A DNA stretch of 64,000 bases from Gemmatimonadota bacterium (lineage in GTDB: Bacteria > JAAXHH01): contig VXRC01000042.1 in assembly GCA_009838645.1 (NCBI GenBank), positions 85,276 through 149,275 of the forward strand. The letters run 5' to 3'. The notes under the pieces are model-generated. The model was not told the DNA's origin. It worked only from the letters and a program-made list of their open reading frames with translations, and searched no databases. This document shows positions 24,697 to 33,352 of this stretch, one piece after another; the stretch's first letter is position 1; each line of letters starts with the position of its first letter. Position numbers and translations under genes: made by a program.

Positions 24697-27408
24697 ATGA
24701 ACAGGCTCACCGTCCTGCCGCTTTTTTTCCTGGTTCTACTCGCCGGGATGATTCCCCGGGCAGCTGCAGCGCAGGACTTCGAATACTGGCCCGGTACCGA
24801 GTACGATCCCGCGGTGCCCACCGCTGAGGAGATCCTGGGCTACCGGATCGGGGACCGGATCACGCCCCACTCGGGCCTGATGAAGTACCTGGAAGCGCTT
24901 GAAACGGCCTTGCCCGGCCAGGTGCGCGTGCTCGAGTACGCCCGGTCGTGGGAAGGGCGAAAGCTGGTGTACGCTTTCGTGGGTTCGCCGGAACGGATCG
25001 GCGCGCTGGTGGAAGTCAGCGCGGGCATGAAACGGCTGGCCGACCCGAGAATAACGCCCCGTGCGAGTGCCGACAGCCTGATCGCTTCGCTGCCGGTGAT
25101 CGTCAACCTGAGCTACGCCGTCCACGGCAACGAGATTTCCCCCGGGGATGCCGCGCTGCTCACGGCCTACCACCTGCTGGCGGCCCGCAACGACCCGGTC
25201 GTGGACCGTATCCTCGAGGAGACGATCGTGATGATCGACCCGGTCCAGAATCCGGACGGACGGGACCGGTTCGTCCATAATTACGAGATCGCCGAAGGCC
25301 TGGAACCGAACGCCAGTCCGCTTGCGGCCGAGCACAACGAACCCTGGCCCGGGGGGCGGACTAACCACTACTACTTCGACCTGAACCGCGACTGGATTTC
25401 GCTGAACCATCCCGAAACCCTGGGCCGGGTGAAGGTCCTGCAGGACTATTACCCGCCCGTATTCGTCGACCTGCACGAGATGGGTTCCAACTCGACCTAC
25501 TACTTCGCGCCGGAGGCGATACCCTACAATCCGCACCTGGCCAGGGACCAGCGCGAGAATCTCCAGCTCTTCGGCAGGAACAACGCGAAGTGGTTCGATC
25601 ACTACGGGTTCTCCTACTTTACCCGGGAGATCTTCGACGCCTTCTACCCGGGTTACGGCGCGAGCTGGCCGTCATACTACGGCAGCGTGGCCATGACTTA
25701 CGAGCAGGCGTCGGCCCGGGGACTCGTCGTCCGGAGAAGCGATGCGTCGGTGATGCACTTCAGGGACACGGTCCGGCACCACTTCGTCGCGTCCATCGCC
25801 ACCAGCGAGACGGCCGCGATCCACCGGGAGAAACTCCTGACGGACTTCTACGCCTACCAGCTGTCCGCGATCGAGGAAGGCCGCAGCGAAGACATCAGGT
25901 CCTACATCCTTCCGCGCAGTCCGGACGGCAACACCTCGGGCGTGGACAAGCTGGCGTGGCTGATGGCCTATCACGGCGCGGAGGTGCAGCAGGCCGGGTC
26001 GGACTTCCGGTCCGGCGGCGAGACCTATCCCGCGGACAGTTACGTCATTTCCCTCGCCCAGCCGGCCAAGCGCCTGATCCGTACGCTCCTGGACAGGCAC
26101 GTTCCCATGGCTGACGACTTCATCGAGGAACAGGAGCGCCGGCGGAGCAAGGGCATGGGCGACCAGATCTACGACGTGACCGCATGGTCGTTCCCGCTGA
26201 TGTACAACGTGGAGGCCGTGGCCGTGGATCGGACGGTCGAAGGCGACCTCGCCCTGGTCGATCCCGCCATGATCCCTCCGGGTTCGATCGAGGGAGGCCG
26301 GGCGGAAGTCGCCTACCTGGTTCCCTGGGGCACCCAGGCCGCCGGCCGCCTGCTGGCCGCGTCGCACCGGGCCGGGCTCCGGATATTCAGCACCGACCTG
26401 GCCTTCGTGCAGGGAGACCGGCGCTATCCGTCCGGCACGTTGATCTTCAAGGTCAAGGACAACCCGGATCACCTGCACGAGACACTGTCGCGCATCGCCG
26501 CTTCGTCGGGGGCGGAGGTCATCGCGACGGACACCGGCTGGGTCGATGAAGGACCCAACTTCGGCAGCAACAACGTGGTCTTCATGCGCAAGCCGCGTAT
26601 CGCCCTTGCGTGGGACCGGCCCACCCGCGCGTACAACGCGGGCGCCACCCGTTTCGTCGTCGAACGCCAGATCGGGTACCCGGTAACGGCCATCCGGACG
26701 CGCCAGCTCGCCACGGCCGACCTGAGAGACTTCGACGTGCTGCTGCTGCCGGATCCCGGATTCGGCGGCACCTACGGCACTGTGCTCGGCGAACGGGGAG
26801 CCCGTCGTATCAGGGAATGGGTGCGCGCCGGCGGCACGGTGGTCGGACTGGGGGCCGGCGCCACGGCTTACCTGGCGTCGGAATCGGCCGGCCTGCTCTC
26901 GACGACCAGGGAGGACGAAGCCGAAGAAGACGGCGACGGCGGCGATGGCGATTCCGGTGACGGAAGTGCTTCCGGACGCATTTTCGAGACGGAAGACGAA
27001 TACCTTCGGTCATTGAATCCCGATGATTCCGTACCGCCGTCCACGCAGGGCGTGCTCCTCAAGGCCGGGCTCGATCCGGACCACTGGCTGGCCGCCGGCA
27101 GGGACCGCACCGTGAACGCCCTGGTCAGCGGCAGCTCGATCTTTACGCCGCTCAAGATCGACGCGGGCAATAACGTGGCCGTCTACCTGGGTCCCGACGA
27201 AGTCCTCGCCAGCGGTTTCGCCTGGGAAGGGAGTACGGCTCAGTTGGCCTACAAGCCCCTGCTCATGGAAGAGCGGCACGGACGCGGCCTGGCCATCGGA
27301 TTCACGGCAGACCCGAACTTCAGGGCCTACATGGACGGTCTGAACATCCTGTTTATGAATGCGATATTCCGCGGTCCGGCCCACGCGGGGGCGGCCGTGA
27401 CGGAGTAG
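24697..27408 (+). CDS. Secreted M14 family zinc carboxypeptidase, large
   Basis: 903 residues. A signal peptide (1-26, ending AAAAQ) leads into the peptidase domain, with zinc ligands in VHGNE (H143, E146) and VFVDLHEMG (H260), and DLNRDWISLNHPET between them. About 550 residues follow, probably a beta-rich accessory region, with an acidic Asp/Glu/Gly linker near residues 742-762. M14 enzymes of this size are typically exported and remove C-terminal residues from peptides. A peptide-binding protein lies 1.8 kb upstream, which would fit peptide scavenging. The gene has a duplicated ribosome site. Confidence 0.87.
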   Translation: MNRLTVLPLFFLVLLAGMIPRAAAAQDFEYWPGTEYDPAVPTAEEILGYRIGDRITPHSGLMKYLEALETALPGQVRVLEYARSWEGRKLVYAFVGSPERIGALVEVSAGMKRLADPRITPRASADSLIASLPVIVNLSYAVHGNEISPGDAALLTAYHLLAARNDPVVDRILEETIVMIDPVQNPDGRDRFVHNYEIAEGLEPNASPLAAEHNEPWPGGRTNHYYFDLNRDWISLNHPETLGRVKVLQDYYPPVFVDLHEMGSNSTYYFAPEAIPYNPHLARDQRENLQLFGRNNAKWFDHYGFSYFTREIFDAFYPGYGASWPSYYGSVAMTYEQASARGLVVRRSDASVMHFRDTVRHHFVASIATSETAAIHREKLLTDFYAYQLSAIEEGRSEDIRSYILPRSPDGNTSGVDKLAWLMAYHGAEVQQAGSDFRSGGETYPADSYVISLAQPAKRLIRTLLDRHVPMADDFIEEQERRRSKGMGDQIYDVTAWSFPLMYNVEAVAVDRTVEGDLALVDPAMIPPGSIEGGRAEVAYLVPWGTQAAGRLLAASHRAGLRIFSTDLAFVQGDRRYPSGTLIFKVKDNPDHLHETLSRIAASSGAEVIATDTGWVDEGPNFGSNNVVFMRKPRIALAWDRPTRAYNAGATRFVVERQIGYPVTAIRTRQLATADLRDFDVLLLPDPGFGGTYGTVLGERGARRIREWVRAGGTVVGLGAGATAYLASESAGLLSTTREDEAEEDGDGGDGDSGDGSASGRIFETEDEYLRSLNPDDSVPPSTQGVLLKAGLDPDHWLAAGRDRTVNALVSGSSIFTPLKIDAGNNVAVYLGPDEVLASGFAWEGSTAQLAYKPLLMEERHGRGLAIGFTADPNFRAYMDGLNILFMNAIFRGPAHAGAAVTE

Positions 27409-27453
27409 CACAAAAGGGACGAACGCGGCTGCAACAGAAAGGCGGTACGAAGC

Positions 27454-28461
27454 ATGACCCCCATTCCCATGCGCAATACCCCGCCGGACCATGGCATAAG
27501 GATACCGTACAAAACCCATGCGGCATTCATCGTGGAGCTTTTCGTTTCGGCCGGCATGGGCGTCGATGAAGCGGGCCTGATGGCCAGGATACTCGCCACG
27601 GCCGACAAGCGCTGCGTGTACAGTCACGGCACGCAGCAGGCGCTCGGGTACCTGCCGAAGCTCCGCGACGGCGACGTGAACCCCCGTCCCGACGTGACGA
27701 CGGTACGCGAATCGGAGACGGTACTGGTACTCGACGGGGACGGGGGCATGGGGTACGGCCCGTCCCACCGGGGCATGGAGACCGCCATCGAAAAGGCGCT
27801 GGCCCATGGCCTCGGTGCGGCAACCACGCGCAACCACTACCACTTCGGCGCGGCCGGAAACTACTCGCGCATGGCACTCGAGCACGGGTGCGTGGGATGG
27901 GCGCTGTCCACCCACCGCGTCGCCCTCGACCCCGATAACGTGATCATGTCCGCAAGCGGCGGATCGCCCATGAGCCTGGCCTTCCCCACGCGGAACCAGC
28001 CTCCCCTGGTGCTCGACATGGCCGCGGTATTCATGAGGTACAAAGACGAACTTTTCCAGGAACACTTTGCGCTGTTCGCCAAGAGCCTGGGCCTCGCGGT
28101 CGCCCTGCAGACCCTCGGCGGCATACTGGCCGGCATCTGGAAGCCCGAATTCCAACCGCCCCGTTCAAAATGGGAATCCAACCAGGGCGCCTTCCTGCTG
28201 GCCATGAAGATCGATCACTTCATGGATCTGGACGAGTTCGAGCAGACCTTGGACGACTTCGTTTCGAAGGCGAGGAAAATGAGACCCTTCCCAGGCATGC
28301 CCCACGCGGAACTGCCCGGCGGCATGGAGTGGCGGTGGGAAAGGGAGAACGAGGCGAAGGGCGTGCCGCTGAGTGACGATCACCGCAAGAAACTGGAAGA
28401 TATCGCACGCGAATTCGACGTAGACCCACCCTACGGGGCGTTCGAATCCACGCGGTTCTGA
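27454..28461 (+). CDS. Ldh-family malate/L-lactate-type dehydrogenase
   Basis: 335 residues of the YlbC/ComC-type Ldh family, which is unrelated to classical lactate dehydrogenase. The catalytic His is in RCVYSHGTQQ near residue 58. HYHFGAAGNYSRMALEHG and the later QGAFLLAMKID are conserved NAD-binding and dimer segments. Relatives reduce 2-oxo acids such as oxaloacetate, 2,3-diketogulonate or sulfopyruvate; which one is unclear. It lies 45 bases after the M14 gene. Its terminal codons F-E-S-T-R-F-stop are repeated immediately downstream as I-E-F-T-R-F-stop. Confidence 0.9.
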   Translation: MTPIPMRNTPPDHGIRIPYKTHAAFIVELFVSAGMGVDEAGLMARILATADKRCVYSHGTQQALGYLPKLRDGDVNPRPDVTTVRESETVLVLDGDGGMGYGPSHRGMETAIEKALAHGLGAATTRNHYHFGAAGNYSRMALEHGCVGWALSTHRVALDPDNVIMSASGGSPMSLAFPTRNQPPLVLDMAAVFMRYKDELFQEHFALFAKSLGLAVALQTLGGILAGIWKPEFQPPRSKWESNQGAFLLAMKIDHFMDLDEFEQTLDDFVSKARKMRPFPGMPHAELPGGMEWRWERENEAKGVPLSDDHRKKLEDIAREFDVDPPYGAFESTRF

Positions 28462-28482
28462 ATCGAATTCACGCGATTTTAA
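28441..28482. repeat. 21-bp tandem duplication of the Ldh-family gene 3' end with stop codon
   Basis: 28441-28461 and 28462-28482 are adjacent and match at 16 of 21 bases; four of the five differences are transitions. Both copies end in a stop (TGA, TAA) and encode a six-residue tail in the same frame. Confidence 0.88.
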
Positions 28483-28529
28483 CAGTGAACTCGAAACGTC
28501 GCTTTCCGGTGACGGATATTCAAGGAAAG

Positions 28530-28946
28530 TCAGGCAGGCCGGCGGTCGAACCAGGTTTCGTGCACACGTAGCCATTCCAGGCCGTTCGGCTTCTCATCAT
28601 TGCGGCGGAAGACCGCGGTGCTGTGCCTCGAAGTCGTCTCCCCGCCCTCCGTCTGCCATTCCTCGTATTCCGCGACGACGAGCGCCCGGTCTTCCTCCAG
28701 CACCCGAACGTTTTCAATCCAGATCCGGATGCCCGGCCGGCCGGTGTGGGCGTCATAGAGGCCTTTCAAAAGCGGTCCGCGTTCCACTTTACTGCCCTGC
28801 GGCATGACGATTACGAAGGCCTCGCCGAGGGCCGTATCGATTCGGCCGAAGACCTCCGCGGTCCTGGGGACGCGGCCGTTGAACCAGTCTTCGAAACACC
28901 GGTGCAACACGTCGATTTCGTTTCTGCACGCTTCTTGAATCTGCAT
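28530..28946 (-). CDS. NTF2-like / SnoaL-type domain protein
   Basis: 138 residues from the ATG at 28946; a GTG at 28964 overlapping the upstream stop (GTGA) is an alternative start. The pattern fits an NTF2-like fold: an N-terminal helix (ACRNEIDVLHRCFEDWFNG), then strands ending in ALVVAEYEEWQTE and LEWLRVHETWFDRR. Such proteins are small enzymes or binding modules; no function can be assigned. It is probably translated together with the outer-membrane protein gene just upstream. Confidence 0.7.
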   Translation of the reverse strand: MQIQEACRNEIDVLHRCFEDWFNGRVPRTAEVFGRIDTALGEAFVIVMPQGSKVERGPLLKGLYDAHTGRPGIRIWIENVRVLEEDRALVVAEYEEWQTEGGETTSRHSTAVFRRNDEKPNGLEWLRVHETWFDRRPA

Positions 28947-28960
28947 GGATGATCCCGGAA

Positions 28961-29488
28961 TCACCGGCCTACCTTGAATCCGACCATGGCGTAGACCGCC
29001 GCCGTACTCACGCCTTTCTCCAGGTTGATGTACCTGCCCTCAATCCCCACGAAGGCGGGGCCGAGGGACGCCCCGATCAAAACACCCGGTTGCGCGTAGT
29101 AGGTATTCGTCGTCGTGGTGGTGGCCGTCCGCGTATCATCATTTCGGGTCACCGTCTGCTCCGAGTCCTGTGCCCTTCCCACGCCGATCATCGCGCGCAC
29201 CAGAATGGGAGACGAGACCAGCGTCACGCCCGCGTCCACTCCGTACAACAGCAGGGATTTCTCACCATCGTCCTCCGTTTTCGCCACATGATAGGTCGCC
29301 CGCGCCCCGACGTGAACGGTCCGGATGCCCGTCGGCAGGTTGACGACCAGGCTGCCGCCCCCACCCCGCTCGTATTCCTCGACGGCCTGACCGCCGTGAA
29401 AGGCGATTTCCGCACCCTGGCCATGGACGGAACCTGTAACCGCGGCAAAGACGACAACACACAGAATCAAGCCGATACTTCGAGACAT
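28961..29488 (-). CDS. Small outer-membrane beta-barrel-like protein, hypothetical
   Basis: 175 residues. A signal peptide (1-24, cleaved near VHGQ) is followed by alternating hydrophobic/polar strands with Gly and aromatic residues (LVVNLPTGIRTVHVGARATYHV, split by loops) and a terminal strand AAVYAMVGFKVGR. These features suggest an eight-stranded barrel of the OmpX/OmpW size. A run of threonines (TATTTTTNTYY) probably forms an exposed loop. No specific family was recognised. Confidence 0.6.
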   Translation of the reverse strand: MSRSIGLILCVVVFAAVTGSVHGQGAEIAFHGGQAVEEYERGGGGSLVVNLPTGIRTVHVGARATYHVAKTEDDGEKSLLLYGVDAGVTLVSSPILVRAMIGVGRAQDSEQTVTRNDDTRTATTTTTNTYYAQPGVLIGASLGPAFVGIEGRYINLEKGVSTAAVYAMVGFKVGR

Positions 29489-29591
29489 CCTAAAGTCCGT
29501 TTACTCCGGTGAAGGTTCCCCGCCGCCATGCCTGAGGACCCGCCGGGCTGTTGCGAATCAATCTGAACGAACGAGCCGAACAACGACCAGC

Positions 29592-29621
29592 AATATAACC
29601 CGGAATTGCCCAGCAAGTCCA
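29592..29621 (-). promoter_or_regulatory. Possible promoter for the outer-membrane protein gene
   Basis: On the minus strand TGGACT (29616-29621) and TATATT (29592-29597) are separated by 18 bases. The 221-base gap to the RraA-like gene otherwise shows nothing. Confidence 0.3.
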
Positions 29622-29709
29622 CCGGGATGTGACGGTCGGGTCGTATGCCGTGGCCGGCGCTCAGTTTGCCGTGACCGGGGACATGCATTCCGGATGGTCG
29701 GCCTATCGC

Positions 29710-30525
29710 CTAGAACTCGTATGCCGTCTCCAGCGACAGACCTTCTTCGATAGCCCGGCGCGAACGGGTTTCCTTCTCCTCGAGCTCGCCTATCTTCTGA
29801 ACCACTTCCGTCATCGCTTCAGCCGGAAAGGCCATTACGCCGTTCACGTCGGCGGCGACCACGTCACCGGGCGAGATTTTGATCCCGCCGCAGGTCACGG
29901 GCACGTTGGAGGCCACGGGACGAATGACCGAACCGGGGCCGTAAAGACAGGTGCCCGCCGCGTAGACGGGCAATCCGACTTCCTCCATCCCTTCGATGTC
30001 CCGGCAGCCGCCGTCGGTTACCAGCCCGGACAGGCCCTGCTGCATGCAGGAGAGCACGATCACGTCGCCGAACATGCTGAGGATTTCCGTGGTGCCGCTG
30101 GCTGTGACCCAGATCGACCCGGGCCCTGCCTCATCGACCGGCCGGAATACATGGGCCCGGATATCGTCCCATGTCGTCGGTATGTCGCTTTCTTCGTATT
30201 TCGTCGTCACCGCAGGACCGGCGATGGTGCCCCTGGCCGGAAACATCGGACGCACGGCGCGGGACATGGCCAGACGGGCGCGATCGAAACCTAGCCGGGT
30301 CAGCGCGTCCATGATGAGGGGCGTGGGTGTGTTCCGGAGGGACTGGTAGGGGTTTTCGTCGCTGACCGGACCGCGGTTCCCCTGGTCAGCCTGGCCAGCC
30401 TTGGTGGCATGGGCGTCCTGGGCGTCGTGGGCGCTATGCAAACCTGCGAGGCCTCCCACGGCCGTCGCGGCCATTCCGGTTTTCATGAACCCCCTGCGGG
30501 ACAGGCTGCGGTCGAATATCGTCAT
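29710..30525 (-). CDS. Tat-exported RraA family protein
   Basis: 271 residues. The N-terminus has a twin-arginine signal (SLSRRGFMKTGMAATAVGG) and then a repeat-rich linker (HDAQDAHA, AGQADQ). The rest is an RraA/HMG-aldolase-like domain with VTDGGCRDIEGMEEVGLPVYA (metal and oxyanion region; Arg-Asp visible) and GDVVAADVNGVMAFPAE. Most RraA-type proteins are cytoplasmic: RNase E regulators or 4-hydroxy-4-methyl-2-oxoglutarate aldolases. Export by Tat as a folded protein is therefore unusual. It is divergent from the LarA-like gene. Confidence 0.85.
   Translation of the reverse strand: MTIFDRSLSRRGFMKTGMAATAVGGLAGLHSAHDAQDAHATKAGQADQGNRGPVSDENPYQSLRNTPTPLIMDALTRLGFDRARLAMSRAVRPMFPARGTIAGPAVTTKYEESDIPTTWDDIRAHVFRPVDEAGPGSIWVTASGTTEILSMFGDVIVLSCMQQGLSGLVTDGGCRDIEGMEEVGLPVYAAGTCLYGPGSVIRPVASNVPVTCGGIKISPGDVVAADVNGVMAFPAEAMTEVVQKIGELEEKETRSRRAIEEGLSLETAYEF
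30381..30437. repeat. 9-bp repeats in the RraA-like gene linker
   Basis: CCTGGTCAG and CCTGGCCAG (30381-30398), then GGGCGTCCT, GGGCGTCGT and GGGCGCTAT (30411-30437). They encode the AGQADQ and HDAQDA segments just after the Tat signal, in frame. Confidence 0.78.
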
Positions 30526-30611
30526 TTTGTACTCCCAAGCGTTGAGGATGTGGGCCGAAAACCGGTACTGGTCACGGCGTATGCGTTCGCATCGAACGCG
30601 CGATTAATCGG

Positions 30612-30640
30612 TTGATACCACGAATATCCGCGTCTATAAT
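30612..30640 (+). promoter_or_regulatory. Strong sigma-70-like promoter for the LarA-like gene
   Basis: TTGATA (30612-30617), exactly 17 bases, TATAAT (30635-30640): 11 of 12 consensus bases. The leader to the ATG at 30768 would be about 120 bases. Confidence 0.7.
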
Positions 30641-30642
30641 GA

Positions 30643-30674
30643 ATGAACCCGGCTATAAATGAACCCGACCGTAG
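30643..30674. repeat. 16-bp tandem repeat beside the LarA-like promoter
   Basis: ATGAACCCGGCTATAA (30643-30658) and ATGAACCCGACCGTAG (30659-30674) are adjacent, with 12 of 16 matches. They lie at and just after the predicted transcription start. Confidence 0.7.
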
Positions 30675-30767
30675 ACCCAACTGCTATCAGGCCGGGAGGA
30701 AGGCCGCAGTACTGTCCTTTCTGATCCCCTGCGGACTACAGGATGTTCCCGAAACGCGGAGTGCGCG

Positions 30768-32330
30768 ATGAAATACCTTACCTATTCCGGAAACAACATC
30801 ATACACGCCGAACTGCCTGACGAGGGGTCGGTTTTCTTTCCGCCGCCGCCGCTGCCGGGCATTCCGAACAAAGACATTCCGGACCGGGTCAGGGCGGCCT
30901 TCGAATCCCCCCTGGACATGCCGCCCCTCGAAGAACTCGTCGACGCGAACAGCCGGATCCTGATCGCCTTCGACGACAACTGCCAGCCCTTTCCGGCTAC
31001 CGCGCCGCCCGACATCCGCCAGCTCGCCATCGAGACCCTGCTGGAAATGCTCTACGGCTACGGGGTAAAGCAGGAGAATGTCGAGCTCATGTGCGCGGTC
31101 GCGCTGCACCGCAAGATGAAAACCCACGAAATGGCCGCCATGCTGGGCAAGCGGATCATGAAGGCCTTCCACCCCAGCCAACTGGTCAATTTCGACGCCG
31201 AAGACCCGGACGACATCGTCGTGCTGGGCACCACCGACCACGACGAGCCGGTGGAGACCAGCCGAAAGGTCATCGAGAGCGACCTGGTAATCTACGTGGA
31301 CTCCATCCAGATCCCCTTGAACGGCGGACACAAGTCCGTGGCCGTCGGACTGGGCACTTACAACAGCATCGCGCCGCACCACGCGCCGCAGATGACCGCG
31401 GAGAAGCCTCACGTCATGCAGCCCGAAGGATCCGAAATGCACGGTTCCATCGAGCGCATCAGCCGCGTCATCCTGAAGCACACCCGCATCATGGTCCTCG
31501 AGGCGGCCATGAACAACGCGTCCTATCCCCCCATGATGCGCTACTTAAGCAAACCGTCGGAGCGATGCAACCTGTTCGAGAAGATCCTGAAGGCCACGAC
31601 GCCCGCGTCCATGAGCATGCTTCCCGAATCGGTGCGCTTCCGGGTTTTCAAGGGCATCCAGAGCGCTTACCTGCCCGTTGAAATCAACGCGGGTTCCATA
31701 GACGCCGTGCACGAACCGACCCTGCAGACCCTGAAGGACCAGCTGCTGGTGACCACCGACCATCAGCACGATACGCTGGTCTTCGGCCTGCCCGACCTGA
31801 GTCCCTATTCCGTCGGCACGCGGATCAACCCGGTGCTGGTACTGAGCGACGTGCTCGGCTACGTCTTCAACTGGTTCTACAACAAGCCCTTCGTCAAGCC
31901 GGGCGGCGTGGTCATCATCCTGAACCCGGTCTTCGAATTCTTTCATCCCGAGTACCACGTCGCCTACGAGAAGTTCTGGAACGAAGTGCTGCCCGAGACC
32001 CAGGACCCCTTCGAGATGCAGTCGGGGTTCCAGGAGCAGTTCGCCCGGGATCCGCACCTGGTCGACTGCTACCGGAACCGCTTCGGCCACCACGGGTTCC
32101 ACCCCTTCACGGTGTGGTACTGGGCGACCTATCCGCTGAATTACCTGTCCCGGGTAATCCTGGCCGGACCGAAGACCGATTTCGCGGCCAAGAGGCTGGG
32201 GGTTTCCTGGGCGCCCGACCTGGAACACGCCCTGGGACAGGCCCGCGAAGTCACCGGCGGAAACGACGTGGTGGCCCTGACCATTCCGCCCTTCATGTAC
32301 ATGCAGGTGAACGACGGAACGACCGGCTAG
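30768..32330 (+). CDS. LarA-like (lactate racemase domain, DUF2088) protein
   Basis: 520 residues, somewhat longer than LarA. The N-terminal domain has IAFDDNCQPFPATAPPD (residues 66-82), aligning with the DD-x-T-R-P motif, and VALHRKMKTHE (111-121), aligning with the G-T-H-R-P-M motif. LarA racemises lactate using a nickel-pincer cofactor; homologues act on other 2-hydroxy acids. No larB, larC or larE is present here. The stop codon is shared in CTAG with the convergent Gfo/Idh gene. Confidence 0.78.
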   Translation: MKYLTYSGNNIIHAELPDEGSVFFPPPPLPGIPNKDIPDRVRAAFESPLDMPPLEELVDANSRILIAFDDNCQPFPATAPPDIRQLAIETLLEMLYGYGVKQENVELMCAVALHRKMKTHEMAAMLGKRIMKAFHPSQLVNFDAEDPDDIVVLGTTDHDEPVETSRKVIESDLVIYVDSIQIPLNGGHKSVAVGLGTYNSIAPHHAPQMTAEKPHVMQPEGSEMHGSIERISRVILKHTRIMVLEAAMNNASYPPMMRYLSKPSERCNLFEKILKATTPASMSMLPESVRFRVFKGIQSAYLPVEINAGSIDAVHEPTLQTLKDQLLVTTDHQHDTLVFGLPDLSPYSVGTRINPVLVLSDVLGYVFNWFYNKPFVKPGGVVIILNPVFEFFHPEYHVAYEKFWNEVLPETQDPFEMQSGFQEQFARDPHLVDCYRNRFGHHGFHPFTVWYWATYPLNYLSRVILAGPKTDFAAKRLGVSWAPDLEHALGQAREVTGGNDVVALTIPPFMYMQVNDGTTG

Positions 32331-33352
32331 CCCAACGTGGCGCGCAGTTTTCCCACCAGGTCCGGCGACGGCGTAAAGGGCAGCGAAACGACCGCCCGGT
32401 TCAGCGCGCTTTCGTATATCCCCAGTATCACGCTGAAGTCGCTCAGCGCCGAGTCGATGTTCAGCGGGTGAACGGCCGCGTCGTCTTCGAGCCAGTCGAT
32501 CATGGCCTCGGTCATGGCCGCCTGGCCCAGGATGTCTTCCTCGGCATAGACGTGTTCCCCGCGCTCGTAGACGTCGTCGATCCTGGACTCCCAGCCGTGC
32601 ATGGTCCAGTGCGCGAAGCCCCGGTCCCCGTACACGGCGATCCGCTTGTGGACGTTAGTGGAACCGCCCGGGATGACGCGGGGGGCGACGGCGCCGCAGC
32701 GCAGCAAAGCGCTCACGCCGTTGTCGAAGTCGATGATCCCGGTGCATTCGTCCGGCGCGTAGTGGTGCCTGGGGGTTTCGGCAAGCCCGTCCGCGCCCGA
32801 GGCCTGCCCGAAGACGGCGATCGGCGCCGCACCGGGATTGAAAGCGCTGATGGCCTGCATCGCGTGCGTCCCCTGGTAGGCCGGGTTCATGCCCGCACTG
32901 GCCTCGATAAAGCGCAGGTTCCCGATCGCGCCATCGTGCACCTGCCGTTGCAACCGGCCGCGATGCGGGTGGAAGTGCAACTGGTGGTTGACGGCGATCT
33001 TGACCCGGGCCGACCGCGCAAATGCCTGTATAGTCAGGAAGTCCTCTCCCTGTATGGCCAGGGGCTTTTCGACCAGCACGGCCGGGACACCCGCCGACTC
33101 CGCCGATTCGAAGATCTCCAGGCGTACCGAGGGCGGCGTATTCACGTGGACCAGGTCGGGTTTCTCCCGTTCGAACATCTCGCGGTAGTCCGTGTACCTT
33201 GCGGGCACGCCGAATTCGGCTGCGAAGGCGTCAAGCCTGTCCCGCCGGCGGGTCGAAACGGCGGCCAGCCGGCCCCGGGTTACGTGTCCGTAGGCTTCGG
33301 CCAGCCCACGGGCCCGCCCGCCGCCGACGCCGATGATAACGCATTTGATCAT
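32327..33352 (-). CDS. Gfo/Idh/MocA family oxidoreductase 1
   Basis: 341 residues from the ATG at 33352 (MIKCVIIGVGGGRARG), which overlaps the upstream dehydrogenase stop as ATGA. The Rossmann domain ends with LVEKPLAIQG, the family EKP motif. The C-terminal domain includes AGMNPAYQGTHAMQAISAF, where the catalytic His is expected. Relatives oxidise sugars or inositols with NAD(P). Translational coupling to a zinc alcohol dehydrogenase suggests successive steps on one substrate. Confidence 0.9.
   Translation of the reverse strand: MIKCVIIGVGGGRARGLAEAYGHVTRGRLAAVSTRRRDRLDAFAAEFGVPARYTDYREMFEREKPDLVHVNTPPSVRLEIFESAESAGVPAVLVEKPLAIQGEDFLTIQAFARSARVKIAVNHQLHFHPHRGRLQRQVHDGAIGNLRFIEASAGMNPAYQGTHAMQAISAFNPGAAPIAVFGQASGADGLAETPRHHYAPDECTGIIDFDNGVSALLRCGAVAPRVIPGGSTNVHKRIAVYGDRGFAHWTMHGWESRIDDVYERGEHVYAEEDILGQAAMTEAMIDWLEDDAAVHPLNIDSALSDFSVILGIYESALNRAVVSLPFTPSPDLVGKLRATLG

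Noticed and set aside
26920-26965. Asp/Gly-rich codons in the M14 gene as another tandem duplication
   Set aside because: It is low-complexity acidic linker sequence without a clear repeating unit.
32327-32330. Shared CTAG stop between convergent genes as a regulatory signal
   Set aside because: Convergent genes sharing a palindromic stop are a common result of compact packing.
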